A stretch of 8,289 nucleotides of DNA from Acidobacteria bacterium UBA6911 (GTDB lineage: Bacteria > Acidobacteriota > UBA6911), in contig DKBB01000050.1 of NCBI GenBank assembly GCA_002451015.1, positions 1 to 8,289 of the forward strand. Direction: 5' to 3'. Each line of letters starts with the position of its first letter. Positions within the stretch are counted from its first letter, which is position 1. Below are positions 1 to 6,384 of this stretch, in pieces. The notes under the pieces were generated by a model. It made no database searches and was not told where the DNA came from. It saw only the letters and a program-made list of their open reading frames with translations. A program made the translations under genes and the position numbers.

Positions 1-78
1 TCAACTAACGTTGGGACAGCATTGATTAAACATAAGGATTTAATCCAATCATAGAAAGCGGTCTATAATGGATAGACG
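1..78 (+). other. 5' leader region before the SDR gene
   Basis: This stretch holds no complete gene. One frame is open from the window edge to a TAG at 52-54, and another reads a few codons to a TGA at 23-25, so it could contain the tail of an upstream gene that lies outside the window; this cannot be decided here. An odd-centred dyad, GGATT-t-AATCC, lies at 36-46, just where a -35 box for the TATAAT at 64-69 would sit. It could be an operator, but it is short. Confidence 0.3.
39..69 (+). promoter_or_regulatory. Candidate promoter of the SDR-TspO-DCC unit
   Basis: A perfect TATAAT lies at 64-69. There is no good -35 hexamer; the best is TTTAAT at 39-44 with a long 19-base spacer, overlapping the GGATT-t-AATCC dyad. 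Transcription from this -10 box would begin about 7 bases downstream, at or just before the ATG at 79, giving an almost leaderless mRNA. A weak -35 and an overlapping dyad would suit an activator- or repressor-controlled promoter, but this is inference. Confidence 0.4.
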
Positions 79-1524
79 ATGAAACCATTGATACTTTTGA
101 CAGGAGCTACCGGATACATCGGGAGTCGGCTTCTCAAGCTGCTTGAATCCGAGAATCATTCATTCCGATGTATTGCCCGGAGACCGGAATTACTTCGAAA
201 GCGTATCGGTTCACAAATAGAGGTTGTTCCCGGTGATTTACTAGACAGGGAATCGATCGAGCGGGCAATGCATGGCGTGCGCGCCGCGTATTATCTTGTG
301 CACTCCATGGATTCCTCACATGATTTTGAGGAAACCGACCGTCAGGCTGCAGAGAATTTCGGCTATGCAGCGCGCGTTTGGAAAGTAAAACGTATCATTT
401 ATCTCGGAGGCCTAGGCAGTTCAAGCGAACTTTCCCCACATCTGCGAAGCCGCCAGCAGGTAGTAGAAATACTGCGGCAATCGGGCATACCGGTTATCGA
501 ATTTCGTGCATCCATCATTCTGGGGTCGGGCAGTCTTTCCTTTGAGATGATTCGCGCTCTTGTTGAGCGGCTTCCGGTCATGATCACTCCCCGCTGGGCA
601 AACATTCTCGTCCAGCCCATTTCTATTGAAGATGTCCTTCAATATTTGATCCATGCTCTGGATACAGATATCAGCAGGTCTTTCATATACGAAATAGGGG
701 GGCCGGATAGGGTGTCCTATGGAGAATTGATGCGTGAGTATGCCCGCCAACGGGGACTGCGTCGCATCATGATTTCCGTTCCTGTTTACCCCCCCCGGCT
801 GTCCAGCTTTTGGCTGGGTCTGGTCACTCCGCTCTATGCCCGCATCGGCCGCAAACTGCTCGATAGCATTCGACACCCTACTATCGTTCAGGATGATGAA
901 GCATCCCGCAAATTTCCGGTCCGTCCCGTCGGTGTCCGTGAGGCAATCGCTCATGCCCTGCAGAATGAGGAACGAAAATATGCTGAGACACATTGGGCAG
1001 ATGCTCTTTCGTCAGCCGGTCCGGCTCCTCGATGGGGCGGTGTGCGTTTTGGTAACCGATTAATAGACTCACGCAGGATTCATGTGGCGGCACCTCCGGT
1101 TGCCGCGTTCACGCCCATTCGTCGCATCGGTGGATCGACCGGTTGGTATTACAGCAATTGGCTTTGGACTCTTCGCGGTTGGATCGATTTGCTTCTGGGT
1201 GGTGTAAGCATGCGCCGGGGTCGACGCGATAGCGAATGGTTGCGTGTGGGGGACATTGTCGATTGCTGGCGTGTAGAGGCGTTGGAGTCGGAACAAAGAC
1301 TCCGGTTAGCGGCGGAAATGAAATTGCCCGGACGCTCCTGGTTGGAGTTTGAAGTCACTGAGGATGGGAACGGTTCCGTCATTCAACAAACAGCCATGTT
1401 CGATCCCATCGGCCTTCAAGGACTTCTGTATTGGTACTCCGCATACCCTCTGCATCATTTTATATTTGCCGGGATGCTGCGCGGTATCGCCCGTGCAGCC
1501 CAGGGCACGGCGAGGAAAAGATGA
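79..1524 (+). CDS. SDR-family NAD(P)-binding oxidoreductase with C-terminal DUF2867 domain
   Basis: This is a 481-residue protein with two parts. Residues 1 to about 300 form an atypical/extended short-chain dehydrogenase domain. The nucleotide-binding loop TGATGYIG is at 8-15 (Gly9, Gly12, Gly15), followed by ARRPE near 33-37, GDL near 52-54, YYLVHSM at 71-77 and YLGGLG at 108-113. The family binds NAD(P)H, but many members of this NmrA/NDUFA9-like branch lack a classical YxxxK pair. I see none in the usual place, so it may sense redox state or act on an unknown substrate. Residues of about 325-475 match DUF2867 (SRPBCC-like fold), rich in Trp and Arg. The length fits the two-domain family. 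The start lacks a strong ribosome site, having only GGAT at 70-73. The stop overlaps the next gene's ATG (ATGA), which indicates translational coupling. An eight-C run at 789-796 lies inside the intact frame. Substrate unknown. Confidence 0.88.
   Translation: MKPLILLTGATGYIGSRLLKLLESENHSFRCIARRPELLRKRIGSQIEVVPGDLLDRESIERAMHGVRAAYYLVHSMDSSHDFEETDRQAAENFGYAARVWKVKRIIYLGGLGSSSELSPHLRSRQQVVEILRQSGIPVIEFRASIILGSGSLSFEMIRALVERLPVMITPRWANILVQPISIEDVLQYLIHALDTDISRSFIYEIGGPDRVSYGELMREYARQRGLRRIMISVPVYPPRLSSFWLGLVTPLYARIGRKLLDSIRHPTIVQDDEASRKFPVRPVGVREAIAHALQNEERKYAETHWADALSSAGPAPRWGGVRFGNRLIDSRRIHVAAPPVAAFTPIRRIGGSTGWYYSNWLWTLRGWIDLLLGGVSMRRGRRDSEWLRVGDIVDCWRVEALESEQRLRLAAEMKLPGRSWLEFEVTEDGNGSVIQQTAMFDPIGLQGLLYWYSAYPLHHFIFAGMLRGIARAAQGTARKR
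1512..1515 (+). promoter_or_regulatory. Ribosome binding site fixing the tspO start
   Basis: GAGG lies 5 bases before the ATG at 1521. It favours that start over upstream in-frame starts such as the one at 1431, which would add 30 residues unlike the family and overlap the SDR gene deeply. Confidence 0.65.
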
Positions 1525-2000
1525 AGAACTCGAATTCCACGGCAATGCTGGTTTTATTCGTTGTGGCCTGTATTGCGATTTCTGGCTTGGGAGCCCTATT
1601 TACCGCCGGTTCGGTACAGCAGTGGTATCCGGCCCTGCAGAAGCCTGTTTGGACACCCCCTTCCTGGCTTTTCGGGCCGGTCTGGACAATTCTCTATCTG
1701 ATGATGGCGGTCGCCGCCTGGCTTGTCTGGCGCAGAAGGAAGTCGGTTCATGTCAAGGGAGCCTTGGGATTATTTTTTATTCAGTTGGCAATTAACGCCG
1801 CCTGGTCTCCTCTTTTTTTCGGACTGCAAAATCCGCTGGCGGGTCTGCTGAATATTGCACTGCTTTGGGCGGCAATACTGGCCACACTGATAGCCTTCAG
1901 GAGAATCTCTTCCACCGCTGCGGCACTACTGGTTCCCTACTGGCTATGGGTCAGCTATGCATCCGCCCTGAACTTCGCCATCTGGAACTTAAACCGATGA
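1521..2000 (+). CDS. tspO: TspO/MBR family tryptophan-rich sensory protein
   Basis: This is a 159-residue integral membrane protein with five predicted transmembrane helices. Family signatures are clear: WYPALQKPVWTPPSWLFGPV at 35-54, QLAINAAWSPLFFG at 88-101, and the C-terminal PYWLWVSYASALNFAIWNLN at 139-158. TspO proteins bind porphyrins and other tetrapyrroles. In Rhodobacter the protein affects oxygen- and light-dependent pigment gene expression, and in other bacteria it is linked to stress responses. The start at 1521 overlaps the SDR stop (ATGA), is preceded by GAGG, and gives the usual family length; a longer in-frame reading from 1431 does not. The tight overlap implies co-transcription and translational coupling with the SDR protein. 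The ligand in this organism is unknown. Confidence 0.93.
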   Translation: MKNSNSTAMLVLFVVACIAISGLGALFTAGSVQQWYPALQKPVWTPPSWLFGPVWTILYLMMAVAAWLVWRRRKSVHVKGALGLFFIQLAINAAWSPLFFGLQNPLAGLLNIALLWAAILATLIAFRRISSTAAALLVPYWLWVSYASALNFAIWNLNR

Positions 2001-2040
2001 GTTACTTCAAAACAATTCATAAAGGAACGAGATTCTCATT

Positions 2041-2044
2041 GAGG
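2041..2044 (+). promoter_or_regulatory. Ribosome binding site of the DCC-family gene
   Basis: GAGG lies 7 bases before the ATG at 2052, a good Shine-Dalgarno fit. The 51-base gap after tspO contains no evident terminator, so the gene can be read from the upstream promoter. Confidence 0.6.
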
Positions 2045-2051
2045 TAAAGTA

Positions 2052-2462
2052 ATGAAACGCCCTCCTTCAGCAGTCAGCGGTGAGACAAAGATTTATTACG
2101 ATGGGATGTGCCACGTTTGCTCCCGTGAAATAGAGCATTACCGACAACGGAGGGGCTCTGAAAATCTACGATTTATAGATATCACCGCCGATGGATTTAA
2201 TCCTGTCCACGAAGGTCTCGATCCGTTTCTAATCCACCGTGTGATGCACGTCAAACTGGAAGACAGCTCGTTAAAAACGGGAGTGGATGCGTTTATCGAG
2301 ATATGGAAACGCCTTCCCGGTTATCATTGGCTCGCAAAAGCGGCGCAAACAAAAATATTAAGGATTGTACTGGAGTTAGGCTACCGGGCATTTATTCAAA
2401 TACGCCCTTATCTTCCCAGGAAAAAACAGGCCTGTTCGAACAGTCCCTATTGTGATCTTTGA
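2052..2462 (+). CDS. DCC-family (DUF393) thiol-disulfide oxidoreductase-like protein
   Basis: This is a 136-residue protein, normal length for the family. The N-terminus has the diagnostic YYDGMCHVC (15-23), placing a CxxC pair at Cys20 and Cys23 right after the first beta-strand, as in thioredoxin-like folds. FIDITADGFNP (about 41-51) matches the family's second block, and TGVDAF (about 76-81) the third. The tail carries two more cysteines (128 and 134), also common in this family. No signal peptide is seen, so it is probably cytoplasmic or membrane-associated. A redox role is inferred from the CxxC; no substrate is established for the family. It lies 51 bases after tspO in the same direction, with its own ribosome site, and is probably in the same operon as SDR and TspO. 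Confidence 0.88.
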   Translation: MKRPPSAVSGETKIYYDGMCHVCSREIEHYRQRRGSENLRFIDITADGFNPVHEGLDPFLIHRVMHVKLEDSSLKTGVDAFIEIWKRLPGYHWLAKAAQTKILRIVLELGYRAFIQIRPYLPRKKQACSNSPYCDL

Positions 2463-2523
2463 GCTTATCCCCCATGATGCAACCGGAAATACAACAGTGT
2501 CATCATACAGATTGGTCGAAAAC

Positions 2524-3381
2524 ATGATCCAAATCCATCGACTGCGAAGATACTTCATTCCGTTAACGATTCTTTACAGCTTCTTTCTTGCATCAACCGT
2601 TAACGGCCAGGAAAACGACCGGGAATCCTCACATACGAAACAGCAGACTCCTTCCGCGGAAAGCGCTCAAGCGGAACAGTCGGGGGAACCGGTTGACGGG
2701 AACGAGGAATTCACATGGTCCCTGGGCGCTGGCGTCATCGTAAGTCCCAGGCCCTATGTCGGTGCCGACGCCCGCGTCATTCCCATTCCATCTCTGGAGA
2801 TTCGTTACCGGAACTGGTTTTTCCAGGGAATCCGTGGGGGATACAGTTTCATAGATTCGGAACCATTTACGGCCAATTTTTTTGCCCAAGCACAATTCAG
2901 AGGCCTGGATTCCGAAGACAGCCCTTTTCTGGAAGGTATGGAAACACGAAGCAGGTCGATGGATGCAGGCGGCGAATTCCTTTGCAGCACAAGGCCGGTC
3001 GGGTTTCGTGCAAGCTTTATTTCCGACATCCTGAATCGAAGCAACGGGCAGGAACTGGCTCTACTGGCAATTACCGGGGCTCCGCTCGGCGGCCGTGGCG
3101 TCATCCTTTTCGGCATTGGACCCAAGTTTTTGAGCCAAAACCGCACTGATTACTATTACGGGGTGCGCCTTTCCGAATCGACTTTAACCCGTCCGGCCTA
3201 CAGCGCTCCCGCGACCTGGAATCTCGAAATCAACATTACCGGAATCGTAAACTTCGGCTCAAAATGGCGCCTGTTTGCAATGATGGACCGTGAATCATTC
3301 GGCTCGGGAATTGAAGACAGCCCCCTGATCGACCAGACATCTTCATACAGTTTCATAAGTTCATTAAATTACAGATTCTGA
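2524..3381 (+). CDS. MipA/OmpV family outer-membrane protein
   Basis: This is a 285-residue protein starting with a signal peptide: basic n-region (HRLRR, 5-9), hydrophobic core at about 10-24, and likely cleavage near Gly28/Gln29. A polar linker of about 35 residues, rich in Glu, Gln and Ser, follows. The barrel then begins with WSLGAGVIVSPRPYVGAD (65-82) and IPIPSLEIRYRNWFFQG, the typical MipA/OmpV opening (glycine-rich strand, then a two-proline block). The chain ends SLNYRF, with the C-terminal Phe expected for barrel insertion by BAM. Family members include OmpV of Vibrio and MipA, which scaffolds murein enzymes in E. coli, but most have no known function. The start at 2524 is chosen for the signal peptide. 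It has no good ribosome site; a GTG at 2452 would overlap the DCC gene and push the signal sequence inside. It lies 61 bases after the DCC gene on the same strand and may be the last gene of that unit. Confidence 0.87.
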   Translation: MIQIHRLRRYFIPLTILYSFFLASTVNGQENDRESSHTKQQTPSAESAQAEQSGEPVDGNEEFTWSLGAGVIVSPRPYVGADARVIPIPSLEIRYRNWFFQGIRGGYSFIDSEPFTANFFAQAQFRGLDSEDSPFLEGMETRSRSMDAGGEFLCSTRPVGFRASFISDILNRSNGQELALLAITGAPLGGRGVILFGIGPKFLSQNRTDYYYGVRLSESTLTRPAYSAPATWNLEINITGIVNFGSKWRLFAMMDRESFGSGIEDSPLIDQTSSYSFISSLNYRF

Positions 3382-3401
3382 TCCTGGATTCATTGTGCAT
3401 G

Positions 3402-3430
3402 TTGCAATTAAGTTTTATATTTAGATAAAT
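3402..3430 (+). promoter_or_regulatory. Candidate promoter of the universal stress protein gene
   Basis: TTGCAA at 3402-3407 is followed, after 16 bases, by GATAAA at 3424-3429 (or ATAAAT one base on, 17-base spacer). Each box matches four of six consensus bases. The 103-base gap between the OMP gene and usp is AT-rich. I see no stem-loop with a T-run, so read-through from upstream is also possible. Confidence 0.35.
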
Positions 3431-3473
3431 ACAGGTAATTGGAATTATATATTAATACACGCCTGAACTTCAT

Positions 3474-3480
3474 GGGGGAA
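3474..3480 (+). promoter_or_regulatory. Ribosome binding site of the usp gene
   Basis: GGGGGAA lies 4 bases before the ATG at 3485 and supports this start. The protein then begins MKRFKNILMV, the usual first strand of a Usp domain. Confidence 0.6.
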
Positions 3481-3484
3481 GCGC

Positions 3485-4414
3485 ATGAAACGATTTAAAA
3501 ACATACTGATGGTAGCCGAGGATCGTAAAAACAACAGGAAACCGCTTCATAGAGCCATGGAACTGGCCGAAAGAAACAATGCCCGGCTAAGCATATTGGA
3601 AGTAATCGAAATTCCAGAAAAGAAAATTGCCAGGCTGAATTCAAAATTAAAGAAAAAAAACTTAAAGGAGCTTTTTATCCAGGAGCGCAAAGCCGCCATA
3701 GATGTTTTATTAAGAAAAGAACAGGTCAACGCCGATCGAATTGACGTTGTTTTCGGAGTACCTTTCATAACAATCATCAAGCACGTGCAGAAGCATCGGT
3801 TCGACCTCGTAATAAAATCGGCTGAAGGCAAGGGCGGATTAAAGGAAAAAATATTCGGAACGACATCGCTTCACCTGATGCGCAAATGCCCCTGTCCTAC
3901 ATGGATCCTTAAACCCGGAAGAATCAGGGGATACAAAAAGATACTCGCGGCAGTGGATCCTGTGGATCTAGATCCCGTCAAGGAAAGCCTGAACAGAAAA
4001 ATTATGGAGCTGGCCACATCCATGGCGGAAATCGAGCAGGCCGAGCTTTATGTGATCCACATATGGCAATTCCTGGAAGAATCAATGTTAGTTAATAGAG
4101 TCGGCCTGGACCGTCAGGAGGTAAAAGCGTTAGTGAAGCAGGAGAAGGCGCTGCACCAGAAAGCTCTGGATTCGTTGCTGCTGAATCATCCTACGCAAGC
4201 GCCCAGAATTTCACGCCTTTTTAGAGGAAATCCAGGAGAAGTAATTCCGAAATATGCGGAAGAATGTGGCATGGATCTTTTAGTAATGGGGACTTTAAGC
4301 CGTCATGGCGTTGCCGGGCTATTGATAGGAAATACCGCGGAACAGGTTATCCAAAATGTAAACTCAGCCGTTCTGACCATCAAACCGGAAGGTTTCGTAA
4401 CTCCCATTCGGTAG
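3485..4414 (+). CDS. Tandem-domain universal stress protein, UspE-like
   Basis: This 309-residue cytoplasmic protein has two Usp domains, about 4-143 and 150-301, close to the 316 residues of E. coli UspE. Domain 2 keeps the nucleotide-binding motif G-2x-G-9x-GN as GTLSRHGVAGLLIGNTAE (269-286). It ends with LTIKPEGFVTP, closely resembling the UspE-type C-terminus. Domain 1 has only a partial version (GKGG near 115-118, FGTTS at 124-128) and probably does not bind ATP in the standard way. Residues 45-75 form a Lys-rich helix-prone insert (KLKKKNLKELF). Usp proteins respond to starvation, oxidative and other stress, often by binding ATP or partner proteins. The gene meets the antiporter gene tail to tail with one base between stops. 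Usp genes are often found beside ion transporters, so a functional link is plausible but unproven. Confidence 0.92.
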   Translation: MKRFKNILMVAEDRKNNRKPLHRAMELAERNNARLSILEVIEIPEKKIARLNSKLKKKNLKELFIQERKAAIDVLLRKEQVNADRIDVVFGVPFITIIKHVQKHRFDLVIKSAEGKGGLKEKIFGTTSLHLMRKCPCPTWILKPGRIRGYKKILAAVDPVDLDPVKESLNRKIMELATSMAEIEQAELYVIHIWQFLEESMLVNRVGLDRQEVKALVKQEKALHQKALDSLLLNHPTQAPRISRLFRGNPGEVIPKYAEECGMDLLVMGTLSRHGVAGLLIGNTAEQVIQNVNSAVLTIKPEGFVTPIR

Positions 4415-4415
4415 T

Positions 4416-5747
4416 TCAGCCTGCATTTTGTGCCAAGAGCCCGGGGGTACCTGCAATCAGTTTTTTTATAATGAGTATAAAGACGCCTGTCAGAGCCAGA
4501 TTGAGAGAAAGGGAAAGCATTGCCACTGTTACGATGGGTCCTCCTATCCCGTAACTTAAACTGAGCACGAGAATGCCGGCTCCGACTTCACCGCGCGGCC
4601 ACATTCCGATTGCCACCGACAAGCGCTGACGCCAATCCGCCTCTTTTCGATAACAGAAAAAGGGGTACATTTTCCCCAGATTGCTCAGAATCGTCACCAT
4701 AAAAACATGGAAGGCAATCATAGGCCAGGACATATTAGGCATTCCCGCCGAGATGGAGGTGACGTACCGGCCTTCCTCGCTGCCGCCATGCACCACCGGA
4801 TCGTCCACGGAGCTTCCCGGCGCCGCAGCATGAAGGGAGACAGGTTTCGGTATATTGTGCTGTATGTCGGAACTCTGAAAAAGGGAGGGCATACTCAATC
4901 CTACCAGAATCATAAAACACGCGGATACTATGGTCACCACCCGTTTTTCTTCGTACTTATCCAAATTCTTATGAAGGGCGCGTTCGACATCCGTTGGCTT
5001 CGCGTCCTTTGCGATTCCCTTGGGACGGGCCAGGCATCCTACTACAAACGCCGGCAAAAGAACTTCGATGTGAATCGGGACCGAAGGATCAATTATTTTG
5101 CTGCCCATATATAAAAGTTCACTGACGCCTACGATCACGATCGCGTAAAACAAAACCCAACCCCAGGAAGTGGGGATAGTAATGCGATGAAGATATATGT
5201 AGGCAATGAAGATATAGGCGGCCATTACAATAATGCTGAAGCCAAGCTGCCAGGCGATTCCTACCATCAGTATTTTTAAAGGAATCATTAAAAGAACCGT
5301 GTCCAAATCATCGAATATAGCCAGGACGCGGGCTTTTTTAAAAACCCAGGTCGCCCCCAAACCGGCCGCCGCAAGCATACTGAAAAGGACGCCGGCGGAA
5401 GTCGGCGCGGCAAAGCGTCCCGCAAGCAGGATTTCCTTCCACGCTGAAAAACTACTCCAGAATTCTATGGGCATCATGGCAAATACAAAGTAAGCGGTCA
5501 CAAAAATCCACGGGAAGGAAGCCGCGGTAAAAGCTACCAGATAGTCCTTGCCATAATCCCGAAGCCGATTTTTATCTATATGAAATTCGAATCCGACATG
5601 GATCATTATGAAAGCCAGCCCGATCATCGTAAAGATGCGAACCAGGAAAAAGAATCCTTCGTAAGATTCTACCAATATCAGGGGGAGCGTTTGCGACAAT
5701 CCAAGCCCTGCAAAAAGCAGGATGGAATACAGCAGAACCGTTCTCAT
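4416..5747 (-). CDS. Cation/proton antiporter, CPA superfamily (NhaA/Kef-like core)
   Basis: This is a 443-residue inner-membrane protein with about eleven to twelve hydrophobic segments and no cytosolic RCK domain. Numbering from the ATG at 5747, FDDLDT (145-150) holds adjacent Asp146-Asp147, the position of the cation-binding Asp pair in NhaA-type exchangers. WPRGEVGAG (383-391) matches the conserved RGEVG helix of CPA2 antiporters. Between them, residues of about 288-338 form a polar His-, Ser- and Gly-rich loop longer than usual. It probably exchanges Na+ (or K+) for H+; the Asp pair hints at Na+ and electrogenic exchange, which is inference. Start choice: the ATG at 5747 has AGGAAG 7 bases upstream and begins MRTVLLYS, right before the first helix. 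A TTG at 5798 would add 17 polar residues but has no ribosome site and overlaps a likely -35 box. Convergent with usp. Confidence 0.9.
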   Translation of the reverse strand: MRTVLLYSILLFAGLGLSQTLPLILVESYEGFFFLVRIFTMIGLAFIMIHVGFEFHIDKNRLRDYGKDYLVAFTAASFPWIFVTAYFVFAMMPIEFWSSFSAWKEILLAGRFAAPTSAGVLFSMLAAAGLGATWVFKKARVLAIFDDLDTVLLMIPLKILMVGIAWQLGFSIIVMAAYIFIAYIYLHRITIPTSWGWVLFYAIVIVGVSELLYMGSKIIDPSVPIHIEVLLPAFVVGCLARPKGIAKDAKPTDVERALHKNLDKYEEKRVVTIVSACFMILVGLSMPSLFQSSDIQHNIPKPVSLHAAAPGSSVDDPVVHGGSEEGRYVTSISAGMPNMSWPMIAFHVFMVTILSNLGKMYPFFCYRKEADWRQRLSVAIGMWPRGEVGAGILVLSLSYGIGGPIVTVAMLSLSLNLALTGVFILIIKKLIAGTPGLLAQNAG

Positions 5748-5754
5748 AAATATT

Positions 5755-5760
5755 CTTCCT
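5755..5760 (-). promoter_or_regulatory. Ribosome binding site deciding the antiporter start
   Basis: Read on the minus strand, AGGAAG is 7 bases before the ATG at 5747. This is the main reason to prefer the 443-residue protein over the TTG-initiated 460-residue reading. Confidence 0.65.
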
Positions 5761-5768
5761 AAATTTGA

Positions 5769-5798
5769 ATTATTCAGTATTGACGGCGTCTCAGACAA
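5769..5798 (-). promoter_or_regulatory. Candidate promoter of the antiporter gene
   Basis: On the minus strand TTGTCT (5793-5798) and AATAAT (5769-5774) are 18 bases apart, matching four and five of six consensus bases. The start of transcription would fall near 5762, giving a leader of about 15 bases that includes the AGGAAG ribosome site. The alternative TTG start codon is the first three bases of this -35 box. Confidence 0.45.
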
Positions 5799-6131
5799 CT
5801 AGACGACAAGCCCGACAAATCCCCATTTCTCCCATAGTCACAAACAGGTAAAATCGATCGCTTCGTCTTTTCTCGCACGACATCCCATAAAAAATGAAGA
5901 TTGATAAGTCTTCCACATGGATTCAAGCAATCAATATAATTCTTTATCATAATAAGAGTGAAACTCGAATCAGCTACACGGCTTTTCACCTACAGTTTAT
6001 TTCAAGGATTTCCTATCACCTTCGAAATTTCAGCCTGGTACTCCGATACCGGCTATGCCGCCAACAATCTTTGCTTTCTGCAACAGATTCCGTATGATCG
6101 TTTCAGTTCCCATGATTTCTCGATAAATTCG
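5799..6131. other. Intergenic stretch without a recognisable gene
   Basis: Beyond the antiporter promoter, about 330 bases hold no gene I can support. The plus-strand frame that leads into the zinc-ribbon fragment is open from 5958, but its translation before residue Met at 6132 resembles nothing I know and has no ribosome site. A TATAAT at 5935-5940 (plus strand) lacks a credible -35 partner. Short open frames on the minus strand (for example ending at 5774 or 6030) overlap control signals or other frames and were not accepted. The segment may be decayed coding sequence. Confidence 0.4.
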
Positions 6132-6293
6132 ATGATCCAGTACCCGAAGTGTTCGGCGGAGAATCCGCCTGATAGTCGGTTCTGTAATTCCTGTGGGCAG
6201 GAAATCAGCTCCCTTTCCCAGGCACCCACGGTTGCGGCTCCAGAAGGAGAAGCCCCCCAATCTCCATTATCGAACTATCGCTTTGATCCATAA
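6132..6293 (+). pseudogene. Zinc-ribbon protein fragment with a lost cysteine
   Basis: A 53-residue reading starts MIQYPKCSAENPPDSRFCNS and continues CGQEI. This is the familiar N-terminal zinc ribbon (CPxC...FCxxCG) that precedes membrane, kinase or FHA-type domains in many bacterial proteins. The first metal ligand is replaced by Tyr4 (TAC, one transition from TGC), leaving Cys7, Cys18 and Cys21. After the ribbon come only about 30 residues rich in Pro, Ala, Glu and Ser before a stop, where a complete protein would normally continue into another domain. No ribosome site precedes the ATG. I read it as the decayed N-terminal fragment of a larger gene. A genuine small protein with a three-Cys site is possible but less likely. 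The parent domain cannot be named. Confidence 0.5.
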
Positions 6294-6351
6294 ATATATT
6301 TGATAACGTGCCTGCTAAATGGGCAGTCTTCATCACACACCAACTTTTACT

Positions 6352-6384
6352 GATCAGTTCGATTTCTCAGTCCACTAACTGATC
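6352..6384. repeat. Inverted repeat around the MFS stop codon
   Basis: GATCAGTT (6352-6359) and AACTGATC (6377-6384) form an 8-base perfect inverted repeat with a 17-base loop that includes the stop codon of the MFS gene. The left arm is itself part of the 10-base palindrome ACTGATCAGT (6349-6358). There is no T-run after the stem on either strand, so it is not a standard intrinsic terminator. It might still stabilise a 3' end. Confidence 0.4.

Noticed and set aside
421..993. Long minus-strand open frame of 190 codons inside the SDR gene
   Set aside because: It lies fully opposite a well-supported gene and its translation has no recognisable domain; a shadow frame.
2715..3149. Plus-strand open frame of 144 codons inside the MipA/OmpV gene
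   Set aside because: Its translation is rich in Arg, His, Gly and Pro without domain structure, while the other frame gives a complete outer-membrane barrel.
3385..3410. Imperfect palindrome around ATTGTGCATGTTGCAAT in the OMP-usp gap
   Set aside because: Arms are interrupted and only four bases match cleanly at the ends; too weak for an operator or terminator call.
4707..5114. Plus-strand open frame opposite the antiporter gene
   Set aside because: Opposite strand of a clear membrane protein gene, no ribosome site, no family likeness.
5935..5940. TATAAT as a promoter for the zinc-ribbon fragment
   Set aside because: No -35 hexamer at suitable distance, and the fragment itself appears to be a decayed gene.
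6030..6260. Minus-strand open frame of 76 codons opposite the zinc-ribbon fragment
   Set aside because: No ribosome site or recognisable family. The plus strand carries the clear zinc-ribbon motif over most of the same bases.
6349..6384. Inverted repeat after the MFS gene as a rho-independent terminator
   Set aside because: The stem is only 8 bases, overlaps the stop codon, has a 17-base loop, and has no T-run on either strand.
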